A DNA stretch of 64,000 nt from Pseudomonadota bacterium (GTDB taxonomy: Bacteria > Pseudomonadota > Gammaproteobacteria > Burkholderiales > Rhodocyclaceae). The stretch lies in NCBI GenBank assembly GCA_018241665.1, contig JAFEDK010000005.1, positions 124,001-188,000 of the forward strand, in the 5' to 3' direction. Positions 35,864-46,800 of the stretch are shown in pieces. The translations under genes were made by a program, and so were the position numbers. Numbering within the stretch: position 1 is the stretch's first letter; the number at the start of each line of letters is the position of its first letter. The notes beneath the pieces are model-generated. The model was not told where the DNA came from. It ran no database searches and saw only the letters and a list, made by a program, of their open reading frames with translations.

Positions 35864-36745
35864 TTACTGCGCCGACGCCAACAGGTAGTCCAGCGCCCAG
35901 CCGGCGAAGATCGCCCCGCCAACCCAGTTGTTGTGCAGGAAGGCCTTGAAGCACTTCGGCCGGTCGCGCTCGCGGATCAGCGTGTAGTGATAGATCGTGA
36001 TCCCTGCCGCCACCGTCAGCCCCGCCAGGAACACCGCGCCACGGCCGGTATGCAGGCCAGCCCAGCCGATCAGCGTCAGCGTCACCGCGTAGCAACTCAT
36101 CACCGCCGCCACGTCGTAGCGGCCGAAAGTGATCGCCGAGGTCTTGATGCCGATCTTGAGATCATCCGGGCGGTCCACCATTGCGTACTCGGTGTCGTAG
36201 GCCACCGCCCAGAACACGTTGGCGATGAGCATCACCCACGCCACCGCTGGCACCTCGCCCTGCAGCGCGGCAAAGGCCATCGGGATGCCGAAGCCGAAGG
36301 CGATGCCCAGGTAGGCCTGCGGGATCGCCAGGAAGCGCTTGGTGTAGGGATAGCTGCCGGCCAGGAACAGGGCTGGCACGCTGAGGGCGATGGTCAGCCC
36401 GTTGAGCGGCAGGATCAGCAGCAGGGACACCAGCGACAAGCCGGCAGCCAGCAGCAGCGCCTCTTTGGGTGCGACCCGCCGGGCCGCCAGCGGCCGGTTG
36501 CGGGTGCGCTCCACGTGGCCATCGAAGTCCTTGTCGGCGTAGTCGTTGATCACGCAGCCGGCCGAGCGCATCAGCACCGTACCGATCACGAAGATCGCCA
36601 CCACCAGCACCGATGGACGCCCCTCCCCTGCCACCCACAGGGCCCACAGCGTCGGCCACAGCAGCAGCAGAATGCCGATGGGCTTGTCGATGCGCATCAG
36701 CTTGCCGTATTCGGACATTCGTTCGGAAAAGCTCAGACTCATCAT
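35864..36745 (-). CDS. ubiA: 4-hydroxybenzoate polyprenyltransferase
   Basis: A 293-residue membrane prenyltransferase of ubiquinone synthesis, with about eight or nine helices. The two Asp-rich motifs are NDYADKDFD and [18 protein letters not shown]-type N-terminus ([18 protein letters not shown]) is typical of UbiA. It overlaps the upstream chorismate lyase gene (ATGATGA) and would attach the polyprenyl tail to that enzyme's product. Confidence 0.95.
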   Translation of the reverse strand: MMSLSFSERMSEYGKLMRIDKPIGILLLLWPTLWALWVAGEGRPSVLVVAIFVIGTVLMRSAGCVINDYADKDFDGHVERTRNRPLAARRVAPKEALLLAAGLSLVSLLLILPLNGLTIALSVPALFLAGSYPYTKRFLAIPQAYLGIAFGFGIPMAFAALQGEVPAVAWVMLIANVFWAVAYDTEYAMVDRPDDLKIGIKTSAITFGRYDVAAVMSCYAVTLTLIGWAGLHTGRGAVFLAGLTVAAGITIYHYTLIRERDRPKCFKAFLHNNWVGGAIFAGWALDYLLASAQ

Positions 36746-37296
36746 GGCGCCAGGTTCCCGATTGCGGGCAAGAAGACTTCAGTGATCAACAGTGGCGAGC
36801 CACTGCGGCGAAAGGCCGAGCGGCGCGCCCACAGGGGCGGCAATGCCGCTCCGCCGGTGGCGCTGAGCGCGTCGTGCCAGCGCGGATCGCGGGTATCCAG
36901 GCGAGCCGCCTCCAGCGGCGAACGGCGCACCCGCGGATCGTCGAACAGCACCGCCGCCAACGGCCGCCCGCCCAGCTGGCGCAGCAGATGCCAGGCAGCG
37001 GGGATCGCCGTGGCGGCGACCAGCGAGCGGGCGAACACCACCGGTTCCCCATCGGCCAGCAGCAGGACTTCCCGCTGCCACAGATCGCCGTGGCGATGCA
37101 CGCCCAGCGCGGCCATCTCGTCGGGCAGCACGACGCCCTTGCCCTGGCTCACCACCTTGAGGGAAAACCGCCCGCAGCGGACACGGATGCGGGCCGTCAG
37201 CGAACTGTCGTCGGTGAGCCAGCCGCGCATGCCACGCGGCGCACGCCAGGCTGCCATACGAAAAGGGTCACGGCCCGGAAAATGGGCGAGGGTCAT
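36742..37296 (-). CDS. ubiC: Chorismate lyase
   Basis: A 184-residue enzyme that turns chorismate into 4-hydroxybenzoate and pyruvate, the first committed step of ubiquinone synthesis. It has [13 protein letters not shown] and [20 protein letters not shown], characteristic of UbiC. The ATG at 37296 was chosen to give a family-like length. It is directly coupled to ubiA downstream. Confidence 0.9.
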   Translation of the reverse strand: MTLAHFPGRDPFRMAAWRAPRGMRGWLTDDSSLTARIRVRCGRFSLKVVSQGKGVVLPDEMAALGVHRHGDLWQREVLLLADGEPVVFARSLVAATAIPAAWHLLRQLGGRPLAAVLFDDPRVRRSPLEAARLDTRDPRWHDALSATGGAALPPLWARRSAFRRSGSPLLITEVFLPAIGNLAP

Positions 37297-37396
37297 CGGA
37301 ACTCGGGGATGCGAAGGGAAGCGGGCGGTATTGTAGTGGGCGAGCCGCGCGGGGGCTATTGCCATTCACCCCAACGGCCTGTCGCCGGGGCAACCT

Positions 37397-37463
37397 GTAG
37401 GGGCGAATTCATTCGCCCTCTGCTGGTGGATTGACCACCGCGGGCGAATGAATTCGCCCCCAC
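37397..37463. repeat. 67-bp paired-palindrome repeat (REPIN-like), copy 4
   Basis: Near-perfect arms (the left begins GTAGGGG) around a 23-base spacer, in the gap between ubiC and recG. Confidence 0.92.
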
Positions 37464-37530
37464 AGAGATCCCTCAGAAATCCCTCAGAGCCATCCCACAG
37501 AGGCCCCAACGGATCGGGCCTGATCTGGAC

Positions 37531-39636
37531 TCACGCCTTCAGCAGCGCGGCCCGGCCGCCGAACCAGCGGGCGGTGACGGCGTCGGCGACGCGAGGGGCG
37601 TCGCGCAGGATCTCCTCGGCCAGCTCGCGGGCGATGTCCACCAGCACCGCGTCCTCTTCCAGGTCGGCGTAGCGCAGCAAGGGCACGCCACTCTGGCGGG
37701 CGCCGATGAACTCGCCGGGGCCGCGGATACGCAGATCCTCGCGGGCGATCACGAAGCCGTCGGTGTTCTCGTAGATCGCCTTCAGGCGCTCGCGGCCGGT
37801 CTGCGACAAGGGCTGGGCGAACATCAGGATGCACACAGATTCATGCACACCGCGGCCGACCCGCCCGCGCAACTGGTGCAGCTGGGCGAGGCCGAAGCGC
37901 TCGGCGTGCTCGATGACCATCAGGCTGGCGTTGGGCACATCGACACCGACCTCGATGACCGTGGTGGCCACCAGCACCTTGATGTCGCCGGCCACGAAAG
38001 CCGCCATCGTCGCCGACTTCTCGTCGTTCTTCAGACGCCCATGCACCAGCCCCACGGGCAGGTCGGGCAATGCCTCCGACAGCATCTCGTAGGTTTCCTG
38101 GGCGGTCTTCAGCTGCAGCGCCTCGGACTCCTCGATCAGCGGGCACACCCAGTAGGCCTGGCGGCCGGCCACGCAGGCCTGGCGGACCCGCGCGATCACC
38201 TCGTCGCGGCGCTCGTCCTTGATCAGCTTGGTGATGATCGGCGTGCGGCCAGGCGGCAACTCGTCCAGCACCGACACGTCCAGGTCGGCGTAGTAGCTCA
38301 TCGCCAGCGTGCGCGGGATCGGCGTGGCCGACATCATCAGCATGTGCGGCGATTCGCCGGCCTGGCCCTTCTCGCGTAGGGCCAGACGCTGGCGCACGCC
38401 AAAGCGGTGCTGCTCGTCCACCACCGCCAGCGCCAGCAGCGGCAAGGCCACCGGGTCTTCGATCAGCGCGTGGGTACCGACGGCGAGCAGGATCTCGCCG
38501 CTGGCGAGGCGGGCCATCGTCGCCTCGCGTTCTTTCTTCTTGCGGCTGCCGGACAGCCACGCCACCTCGATGCCCAGCGGCGCCAGCCAGGCGGCGAGCT
38601 TGCGGAAATGCTGCTCGGCGAGGATCTCGGTGGGCGCCATCAGCACCGCCTGGCGGCCGTTCTCGGCGGCCTGCAGCATGGCCAGCGCGGCCACGCAGGT
38701 CTTGCCGGAGCCCACGTCGCCCTGCAGCAGGCGCTGCATTGGGTGATCGGAGGCCAGGTCGCGGGCGATCTCGGCGAAGGCGCGGGCCTGGGCGCCGGTC
38801 AGCGCGAAGGGTAACTGGCCCAGCAGGTCGCGGGTCAGGGTGTCGAGCAGCGGCAGACTGGGCGCATTCTTGGCGCGCCGCGCGGCATAGGCGCGACGCA
38901 GGGAGATCTGCTGGGCCAGCAGCTCGTCCAGCTTGACCCGCTGCCAGGCCGGGTGGCCGCGGTCCTCGATGTCGAGGATCGACACCGACGGTGGCGGCGC
39001 GTGCAGCAGGCGCAGCGCGTCGGGCAGGGACGGCAGGTTGAGGCGGCGGCGCAGTTCGTCCGGCATCTCGTCGCGGATGCCGTTGTGGCGCAGCGCCCCG
39101 CCGATCAGCTTGCGCAGCGCCGACTGGGCCAGCCCGGCGGTGGTCGGATAGACCGGCGTCAGGCTCTCCGGCAGCGGCTCGCCGGCGGCCACCGGCTTGA
39201 TGCGCGGGTGGATCATCTCGGCGCCGAAGAAGCCGTCGCGCAGCTCGCCGAAGATGCGCAGGCGGGCACCCGCCGCCAGCTGCTTCTGCTGGCTCGGGTA
39301 GAAATGCACGAAGCGCAACATCACCTCACCGCTTGCGTCGGTCGCGTGCGCCACCAGCTGGCGGCGCGGCGGCGGCGTGACTTCGCAGGAGCGCACCTCC
39401 ACCTCGCACTGCACCGGCACGCCGGTGCGCGCATCGGCCAGCATGGTCAGGCGGGTTTCGTCCTCGTAGCGCAGCGGCAAGTGGAAGATCAGGTCGGCCG
39501 GCGAGAAGATGTCGATCTTCGCCAGCCGCTCGGCCAGTTGCGGCCCGACGCCCGGCCAGCCGCGCACCGCCGGCTTCTTCGCCGGAGCGGCAGAAGACGG
39601 CGGCGTGACGGCGGCGGACTCCACAGGCAAGCTCAA
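37531..39636 (-). CDS. recG: ATP-dependent DNA helicase RecG
   Basis: A 701-residue replication-fork reversal helicase. An N-terminal wedge domain (VGPQLAERLAKIDIFSPADL, then the OB-like part) is followed by superfamily 2 motifs: QGDVGSGKT (Walker A), MAPTEILAEQHF, VVDEQHRFGVRQR (DEQH box), MMSATPIPRT and QLHQLRGRVGRG. Length is normal. The start is uncertain: a TTG just after the ridA stop is used, with no good ribosome site, so translation may depend on ridA. Confidence 0.95.
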   Translation of the reverse strand: MSLPVESAAVTPPSSAAPAKKPAVRGWPGVGPQLAERLAKIDIFSPADLIFHLPLRYEDETRLTMLADARTGVPVQCEVEVRSCEVTPPPRRQLVAHATDASGEVMLRFVHFYPSQQKQLAAGARLRIFGELRDGFFGAEMIHPRIKPVAAGEPLPESLTPVYPTTAGLAQSALRKLIGGALRHNGIRDEMPDELRRRLNLPSLPDALRLLHAPPPSVSILDIEDRGHPAWQRVKLDELLAQQISLRRAYAARRAKNAPSLPLLDTLTRDLLGQLPFALTGAQARAFAEIARDLASDHPMQRLLQGDVGSGKTCVAALAMLQAAENGRQAVLMAPTEILAEQHFRKLAAWLAPLGIEVAWLSGSRKKKEREATMARLASGEILLAVGTHALIEDPVALPLLALAVVDEQHRFGVRQRLALREKGQAGESPHMLMMSATPIPRTLAMSYYADLDVSVLDELPPGRTPIITKLIKDERRDEVIARVRQACVAGRQAYWVCPLIEESEALQLKTAQETYEMLSEALPDLPVGLVHGRLKNDEKSATMAAFVAGDIKVLVATTVIEVGVDVPNASLMVIEHAERFGLAQLHQLRGRVGRGVHESVCILMFAQPLSQTGRERLKAIYENTDGFVIAREDLRIRGPGEFIGARQSGVPLLRYADLEEDAVLVDIARELAEEILRDAPRVADAVTARWFGGRAALLKA

Positions 39637-39638
39637 GC

Positions 39639-40019
39639 TCAGCCGAGCACCAGCACCGCGTCGGCCTCGACGACCGCGCCACGGGGCAGTTCCTTCACGC
39701 CGACAGCGGCGCGGGCCGGATAGGGCTCGGCAAAGTAACGGGACATGACTTCATTCACCTTGGCGAAGTTGGCCAGGTCGGTCAGGTAGATGTTCAGCTT
39801 GACCGCGTCGGCGAGGGAGCCACCGGCCGCCTCGGCCACCGCCTTGAGGTTCTCGAAGACGCGCACGGTCTGGGCTTCGAAGCCGTCCACCAGCTGCATC
39901 GTGGCAGGGTCGAGGCCGATCTGGCCGGACATATAGACGGTATTGCCGGCCTTCACGGCCTGGGAATAGGTGCCGATGGCGGCGGGGGCGTTGGGGGTGG
40001 CGATGATCTGCTTGGACAT
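39639..40019 (-). CDS. ridA: RidA family enamine/imine deaminase
   Basis: A 126-residue YjgF/YER057c/UK114 family protein that hydrolyses reactive enamines. [23 protein letters not shown] and the C-terminal [17 protein letters not shown] are the family signature, including the substrate-binding Arg. It normally forms trimers. It sits directly upstream of recG and may be co-transcribed. Confidence 0.93.
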   Translation of the reverse strand: MSKQIIATPNAPAAIGTYSQAVKAGNTVYMSGQIGLDPATMQLVDGFEAQTVRVFENLKAVAEAAGGSLADAVKLNIYLTDLANFAKVNEVMSRYFAEPYPARAAVGVKELPRGAVVEADAVLVLG

Positions 40020-40192
40020 GGGCGTGCTCCGGAAGAGGGCCGGCGAACCGGCGAAAGTCGCGAAACACGGAGTTTACCCTGCCGTGGCACAGCGCACGCC
40101 ATGGCAGCGTCACCCGCTTCAATGCGGGCAAGACACGAGCTATAACAATTCCGAGTACGGCAACAGGTAAGAATTTGAGCCAGATCTATGAC

Positions 40193-40223
40193 GTAGGTCA
40201 CAGCCCTCCGTAAAGTGACCTAC
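40193..40223. promoter_or_regulatory. Perfect 9-bp inverted repeat upstream of the chemoreceptor gene
   Basis: GTAGGTCAC and GTGACCTAC are separated by 13 bases, so their centres are 22 bases apart, about two helical turns. The site is 41 bases before the start at 40264. It could be a regulator-binding site or an mRNA hairpin; no T-run follows. Confidence 0.45.
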
Positions 40224-40263
40224 TTCCGGGTCGTTCCCCCACCCGTCACCCGCACAGTTCCCC

Positions 40264-41490
40264 ATGGCCTCCTCCAGCATCCGCGCCGACGACATCGCCA
40301 CCTTCTCGGGTATTACCCTGTCCATCGCCAGCATGGCCTCGGTCGCCCTCGGCGGCCCGTCGGAACTCAATTACGCGCTGGGCAGCGGCACCATCCTTGC
40401 GCTGATCGCCGCCACCATCATCAGCCACGGCGCGCGCGCCCGGGCCCGCGCCCACAAGCTGGCGCAGAACAAACGGATCGACGACAGCGTGCGGGAATAC
40501 GACGCGCTGTGCGCGCGCATCGCCGGCAACAGCGAAACCCAGTATCTGCGCCTGCGGGAATCCCTGCTGCAAATGCAGGAGGTGTTCGGCAGCGCGGTCG
40601 GCGACCTGCACCGCAGCCTCACCGGCGACGGCAGCCAGCACCAGGACTCCCTGCGCAACCTGGCCGACGAACTGGTGGCTCTCGCCGCCACCCAGGATGA
40701 AGCGACCCACAACGGCGGCGTTGAACGCTTCACCACCGAAACCCAGGCCGCCATCAGCAGCTTCGTTGCCACCGTCCAGCAGTTGCAGGCCAGCGGCAGC
40801 GACATCGCCCGCCGCTTTGCCGACATGCGCGCCAAGGTGGACGCGGTCACCCAGCTGATGACGGAAGTGAACCAGATCAACAGCCAGACCGAGCTGCTGG
40901 CCCTCAACGCCGCCATCGAAGCCGCCCGCGCCGGCGAGGCCGGCCGCGGCTTCGCGGTGGTGGCCGACGAGGTGCGCAAACTGGCCCAGCGCACGGAGAA
41001 CTTCAGCGCCCAGATCGGGGGCCTGCTGCAGGAAATCCACACCGCCATCGACGCCGTCGGTGCCGTGGTGGACGTCACCGCCTCCACCGACATCAGCCAG
41101 GCGGCAGGCTCCGAGGCCAAGGTGGCAGCCCTCGGCGTGGAAATGCGCGACCTCACCGCCCGCGCCGCCGAGCAGTCGCGCCGCATCAACGAGGTGTCCG
41201 AGGCGATCCACCGGCTGGTCATGCAGGGCGTGCTGTCGATGCAGTTCGAAGACATCGTCAGCCAGGTGCTCGACAAGCTGCGCCAGCACACCGACTTCAT
41301 GAGCCGCTACGCCCAAGGCTTCTTCGACGCCCACCGGGACGTGGAGGAACGGGATGGGGTGGCCCGCATCCAGCGCCGCAATGCGACCCTCGGCCTGCTG
41401 CTCGAGGACTCCACCCGCTCCGCGCAGGAAATCCGCTTCGAAGCCGTCCGCCAGACCGCGGTCAGCGCTGGCGACGTCGATCTGTTTTGA
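40264..41490 (+). CDS. Methyl-accepting chemotaxis protein-like receptor
   Basis: A 408-residue protein with two N-terminal hydrophobic segments (about 12-30 and 37-53) and almost no periplasmic loop, so it probably senses an internal signal. The signalling hairpin tip is fully recognisable: [20 protein letters not shown], then [20 protein letters not shown]. The cytoplasmic domain is short and ends in VDLF. It is divergent from ridA, with no other chemotaxis genes nearby. The ligand is unknown. Confidence 0.88.
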   Translation: MASSSIRADDIATFSGITLSIASMASVALGGPSELNYALGSGTILALIAATIISHGARARARAHKLAQNKRIDDSVREYDALCARIAGNSETQYLRLRESLLQMQEVFGSAVGDLHRSLTGDGSQHQDSLRNLADELVALAATQDEATHNGGVERFTTETQAAISSFVATVQQLQASGSDIARRFADMRAKVDAVTQLMTEVNQINSQTELLALNAAIEAARAGEAGRGFAVVADEVRKLAQRTENFSAQIGGLLQEIHTAIDAVGAVVDVTASTDISQAAGSEAKVAALGVEMRDLTARAAEQSRRINEVSEAIHRLVMQGVLSMQFEDIVSQVLDKLRQHTDFMSRYAQGFFDAHRDVEERDGVARIQRRNATLGLLLEDSTRSAQEIRFEAVRQTAVSAGDVDLF

Positions 41491-41646
41491 ACCTGCCACC
41501 TGCCCCTGAGGGACACAAACATTCACCGATCCGACCTGCAGGGCACCGAATAAGCGGTTTCTCGCCCCCGGATCGGAGTAATAAACTTGCAATGACCTGA
41601 CACGCGCTGCGCGACAGGCTTGGTCCACAAACTCCGGGAGGGCGGC

Positions 41647-43680
41647 ATGTCATCCTTGGTGTCCCTGGTCAGGAATGAAAGCTACGCGCCCGATGCGCTG
41701 CGCCAGTCGATCGAACAAGCCCTCGCGCTGATCCGCCAGCCGCTGCGGCAACTGATCCGGCCGGGCGACCGGGTCCTCGTCAAACCCTATCTGCGGCACG
41801 GCAGCGTCCGTCAGCCCGAGACCCGGATGGTCTCCCACCCCGCCGTGGTGGAAGCCGTGCTGGGGCTGGTGTGCGACTGCGGTGGCCGCCCGCAGCTTGG
41901 CGATGAAGGGTCGCGCCGCCCGGGCCACCCCCAGTTGCACCATGAGGCCCTGTGGTTGCACCTTCTCGCCGAACGCTTCGGCGCCGAACTGGTGAGCTTC
42001 GCCATGTCGGGTGGCCGGGTGGTGCCGAGCGCCATCCCCCAGCCCGCCAGCTATCTGCTGAGCCGGGCAGTCCTCGACGCCGACAGCGTGATCAGCCTCG
42101 TCAACGCCCAGCCCCACCCCTCGCTGATGTGGAGCGGCGCGCTGAAGAACATGTTCAACACGATCATCGGGGCCGGCAACACACAGCTGTCCGCCCTGCT
42201 GCCCGATGCCGCCGAGCTCGCCGGGGCTGTCGCCGACGTATGCCGCCTGGCCCGGCCACGGATCTCGGTGGCGGACATGACCAGCGTCTGCCCGGGTTTC
42301 AAGCAGGAGCTATGGCGAGTCGGCCTGCTGGGCGCCTCCACTGATCCGGTGGCCCTCGACAGCGCCTGCCTGCAGGCCCTCGGCTGGGAGCCCGGCACGA
42401 TTCCGAGCCTGAGGTGGGGCGCCCGCCTGGGCGTCGGCACCTGGCAACGGGAAGCCATCACGCTGCGCGGGCTGGACTGGCAGGACTTGCCGGTACTCAC
42501 CCCACCCTCGCCAACCGCCTCGCCCGAACCCCCCGAGCCCCGGCTGGCGCGCACCCTGCGGATTCTCAGCAAGACCCGCCTGCGTCCTCGCCCCCGCATC
42601 GACCGGAGGCGATGCACCGCCTGCACCACCTGTCAGCAGGCCTGCCCGGTGCAGGCCATCAGCCGCGACACCAGCGGCCGGCTGCAGATCGACTATGGGC
42701 GTTGCGCCGACTGCCTGGTCTGCGCCGACGCCTGCCACCAGCAGGCGATCCAGCTGCGCCCCCATGGCTGGATGGCCGCACTGCAAGCCCCACGCACACT
42801 GGCCCACCGCCTGTGGCAGCGGGGCAAGGCAGGGCATGTGTGGCGCATCGGCGGGCTGGCCGTCCGCTGGCACCTGGAAAGAAGCCACCCGGTTCACCCG
42901 CCCCGCCCGGCGCAGCCGCGCCCCCATGACCAGGAGTCCGCCCCCGTGAGCCCCAGCCTGCAGAACGCACGCGAAGAAAGCGGCGTCGCCCTCATCGTCG
43001 ATGCCGGCCCCGGACTGGGCAGTGCCCTGGCCCGCCGTTTCGCCCTGGCCGGCATGGACGTGGCCGTCGTCGCCCGGGACGGCCGACGACTCGATGGACT
43101 GGTTGCCGAGCTCCACGCCCTCGGCGTTGCCGCCCGTGCCTATGCCTGCGACGTGACGGACGACGGCGCGGTGAGCCGGATGGTCGGCCAGGTGTGCGGC
43201 GAACTGGGCGTGCCGCGGCTGGCCGTCTATAACGTGGAGCACTTCGGCCCCGGCCATGTGGTGGATATCGAGACAGCGGCCTTCCTCGAATGCTGGCGGG
43301 TCAACTGCCTGGGCGCCTTCCTGGTCGGCCGCGAGGTCGCCAAGGCCATGCTCACGCGCGCCAGCGGCACCCTGATCTTCACCGGCTCCACGGCCGCCAC
43401 CCGGGGGCGCGAGGGCTACGCCAACATGGCGGTCGGCAAGTGGGGGCAGCGCGCGCTGACCCAATGCATGGCGCGGGAACTGGGCCCCAAGGGCATCCAC
43501 GTGGCCCACGTCATCCTCGACGGCGGCATCCTCAAGCAGAACGCCCCCGCCTTCATGCAGGAACGCATGCTCGGCCTGTTTCCCGAACAGATCGCCGACA
43601 ACTACCTGGCCCTGCATCGCCAGCATCCGAGTACCTGGACACAGGAGCTGGATCTCCGTCCATGGATGGAGAAATTCTGA
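41647..43680 (+). CDS. DUF362-ferredoxin-short-chain dehydrogenase fusion protein
   Basis: A 677-residue protein with three parts. Residues about 1-290 are DUF362 (GDRVLVKPYLR, ALKNMFNTIIGAGN). Residues about 318-370 hold two 4Fe-4S clusters (CTACTTCQQACP and CADCLVCADACH, the second lacking the usual Pro). After a Pro-rich linker, residues about 440-677 are a short-chain dehydrogenase with DAGPGLGSALA, but the catalytic Tyr of YxxxK is replaced (MAVGK). An in-frame GTG at 42946, nine bases after AGGAG, falls exactly at the junction and could start a separate 244-residue SDR. A clear GGGAG precedes the ATG at 41647. The function is unknown; the next gene is a ferredoxin-linked oxidoreductase. 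Confidence 0.8.
   Translation: MSSLVSLVRNESYAPDALRQSIEQALALIRQPLRQLIRPGDRVLVKPYLRHGSVRQPETRMVSHPAVVEAVLGLVCDCGGRPQLGDEGSRRPGHPQLHHEALWLHLLAERFGAELVSFAMSGGRVVPSAIPQPASYLLSRAVLDADSVISLVNAQPHPSLMWSGALKNMFNTIIGAGNTQLSALLPDAAELAGAVADVCRLARPRISVADMTSVCPGFKQELWRVGLLGASTDPVALDSACLQALGWEPGTIPSLRWGARLGVGTWQREAITLRGLDWQDLPVLTPPSPTASPEPPEPRLARTLRILSKTRLRPRPRIDRRRCTACTTCQQACPVQAISRDTSGRLQIDYGRCADCLVCADACHQQAIQLRPHGWMAALQAPRTLAHRLWQRGKAGHVWRIGGLAVRWHLERSHPVHPPRPAQPRPHDQESAPVSPSLQNAREESGVALIVDAGPGLGSALARRFALAGMDVAVVARDGRRLDGLVAELHALGVAARAYACDVTDDGAVSRMVGQVCGELGVPRLAVYNVEHFGPGHVVDIETAAFLECWRVNCLGAFLVGREVAKAMLTRASGTLIFTGSTAATRGREGYANMAVGKWGQRALTQCMARELGPKGIHVAHVILDGGILKQNAPAFMQERMLGLFPEQIADNYLALHRQHPSTWTQELDLRPWMEKF
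42932..42948 (+). promoter_or_regulatory. Internal ribosome site and GTG start at the fusion junction
   Basis: AGGAG at 42932-42936 and an in-frame GTG at 42946-42948, spaced nine bases apart, lie between the ferredoxin and SDR domains. They could allow independent translation of the SDR part or be the remnant of a once-separate gene. A TGA in another frame lies at 42927. Confidence 0.6.
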
Positions 43681-43844
43681 CGTTTGGCAACACGACGGCC
43701 GGAACCCGTTCCGGCGCAGATACTCAAACCGTCGGGCCGCGCAACGATCACGCGCCCCAGCCTGCTTGCAGCACCTCGGCGGCGAAGCCCACAAGGCCTT
43801 CGCCGCGAGCGGATCAAGAACACGATTTTTGCGAGGAAACCACC

Positions 43845-46800
43845 ATGGCCGAGCAAGATCCCGTCCGCGTGCTCCCCCCTTCCGGCGCCGCCTCGGCGCA
43901 GCTGGACGACAAATACACCGCAGCTTCCGGGCGGGTCTACCTCAGCGGCTACCAGGCGCTGGTGCGCCTGCTGCTGATCCAGCGTGACCGCGACCGGGCC
44001 GCCGGCCTCCACACTGCCGGCTTCGTGTCCGGCTACCGGGGCTCGCCGCTGGGCGGCCTCGACCTGACCCTGTGGAAGGCCAAGGACCACCTCGCCGACC
44101 ACGACATCGTCTTCCAGCCCGGCGTCAATGAAGACCTGGCCGCCACCGCCGTGTGGGGCACCCAGCAGGTCTCCCTGTCGCCGAAGGCCCGTGTGCAGGG
44201 CGTGTTCAGCATGTGGTACGGCAAGGGACCGGGGGTGGACCGCTGTGGCGACGTGTTCCGCCATGCCAATGCGGCCGGCAGCTCCAAATACGGCGGCGTG
44301 CTGGTGATCGCCGGCGACGACCACGCCGCCAAGTCGTCCACGCTGCCGCACCAGACCGACCACTTCTTCAAGTCGATGATGATGCCGGTGCTGGCCCCGG
44401 CCGGCGTGCAGGAATATCTCGACTTCGGCGTGCACGGCTGGGCCATGTCCCGCTACTCGGGCTGCTGGGTGGCCTTCAAGGCGCTGGCCGACACGGTGGA
44501 AACCTCCGCCTCGGTGGACGTCGATCCGCTGCGCGTCGTCACGCGCGAACCCTCCGACTTCGCGCTGCCGCCGGACGGCCTCAACATCCGCTGGCCGGAC
44601 CCGCCGCTGGTGCAGGAAAAACGCCTGCTCCACGCCAAGCTGTACGCCGCGCTGGCCTACTGCCGCGCCAACGGACTCAACCGGGTGGTCATCGACTCAC
44701 CCCAGCCGCGGCTGGGCATCATCACTGCCGGCAAGAGCTACCTGGACGTGCGCCAGGCCTTCGACGACCTGGGCATCGACGAGGCCCTCGCCGCCCAGAT
44801 CGGCATCCGCCTCTACAAGGTCGGCATGGTATGGCCGCTGGAAGCCGAAGGCGTGCGCCGCTTCGCCGAAGGGCTGGAAGAGATCCTGGTCGTCGAGGAG
44901 AAGCGCCAGCTGATCGAATACCAGCTCAAGGAAGAGCTCTACAACTGGCGCGAAGACGTACGCCCGCGGGTCATCGGCAAGTTCGACGAAAAGGGCGAAT
45001 GGGCGATCCTCACCACCCTCGGCCCGGACGGCCGAGCTACCGTCGATCACGGCGAATGGCTGCTGCCGGCGGCCGGCGAGCTGACGCCGGCGATGATCGC
45101 CCAGGTGATCGCCGGCCGTATCGAACGCTTCTTCACGTCCGAGCGCATCCGCGCCCGCCTCGCCTTCCTGCACGCCAAGGAGGCGACGCTGGCCCAGCGG
45201 GTCTTCGCGATCGACCGGGTGCCGACCTTCTGCCCCGGCTGCCCGCACAACACATCCACCGTGGTGCCGGATGGCAGCCGCGCGATGGCCGGCATCGGCT
45301 GCCACTACATGGCCACCTTCATGCCGGACCGCAAGACCACCACCTTCACCCACATGGGCGGCGAAGGCGTGCCATGGGTCGGCCAAGCGCCTTTCACCGA
45401 CGAACCACACATCTTCGCCAACCTCGGTGACGGCACCTACTTTCACTCAGGCCTGCTGGCGATCCGCCAGTCGGTGGCAGCCTTCAACAAGCCCGGCGTC
45501 ACCAGCGGGATCACCTACAAGATCCTCTACAACGACGCGGTGGCGATGACCGGCGGCCAGCCGGTGGACGGCGTGCTCAGCGTCCCCAAGCTGATCCGCC
45601 AGCTCCAGGCCGAGGGGGTGAGCACCATCGTCCTCGTCACCGACGGCACCGACCGCCCGTGGCACGTGGCGGACATCCCCCACGGCGTGCCGATCCGCCA
45701 CCGGGACGAGCTGGAGGTCATCCAGCGCGAGCTGCGCACCGTGGCCGGCGTGTCGGCGCTGGTCTTCGACCAGACCTGCGCCGCCGAGAAGCGCCGGCGC
45801 CGGAAACGCGGCCGCTACCCCGACCCGCAGACCCGCGTCTTCATCAATGAGGCGGTGTGCGAAGGCTGCGGCGACTGCGGGCGCGAGTCCAACTGCATGG
45901 CGATCCTGCCGGTGGAGACCGACTTCGGCCGCAAACGCCAGATCGACCAGTCGGCCTGCAACAAGGACTACTCGTGCATGAACGGCTTCTGCCCGAGCTT
46001 CGTCACCGTCGAGGGCGGCCAGCTGCGCAAGGGCAAGGCCATGCAGACCGGCGACAGCCGCTTCGGCGCGCTGCCTGCCCCGACGCTGCCGGCCACCCGC
46101 GAGCCGTGGGGCATCCTGGTCACCGGCGTCGGCGGCACCGGCGTGGTCACCATCGGCGCGCTGATCGGCATGGCCGCCCACCTGGACGGCAAGGGCGTCA
46201 CCGTGCTCGACATGACCGGCCTGGCCCAGAAGGGCGGCTCGGTGTTCAGCCATGTGCGCATCGCCGACCGGCCGGAGGACCTGCACGCGGTGCGCATCGC
46301 CGCGGGCGAGGCCAACGCGGTGATCGGCGGCGACCTGGTGGTCACAGCGAGCGTGGACGCCCTGGCCAAGATGGCCGTCGGGCGCACCCGCGGCGTGGTG
46401 AATTGCACCGAGACGCCAACCTCCGAATTCACCCGCAACCCCAACTGGCAGTTTCCCCTCGACAAGATGGAGGCCGCCATCGCCGAGGCCGTCGGGCGGG
46501 ACGGCTGCGACTTCCTCGACGCCCAGCAGCTGGCCATCCGCCTGCTCGGTGACGCCATCGCCACCAACCTGTTCCTGCTCGGCTACGCCTGGCAGAAAGG
46601 CTGGGTGCCGGTCAGCGAGGCCAGCCTCGACAAGGCCATCGAACTCAACGGCGCCGCCGTGGCGATGAACCGCCAGGCCTTGCTGTGGGGCCGCCGCGCC
46701 GCGGTGGATCTGGCCGCCGTGCAGCGCGAGGTGATCCCGGCGCCGGTCATCCCGATCCGCCCGGAGACCCTGGACGAGCGCATCGCCCGCCGGGCGGCGA

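Noticed and set aside
42946-43680. Listing the SDR as a separate gene
   Set aside because: The frame is continuous with the upstream DUF362-ferredoxin part, so it is described as one fusion with an optional internal start.
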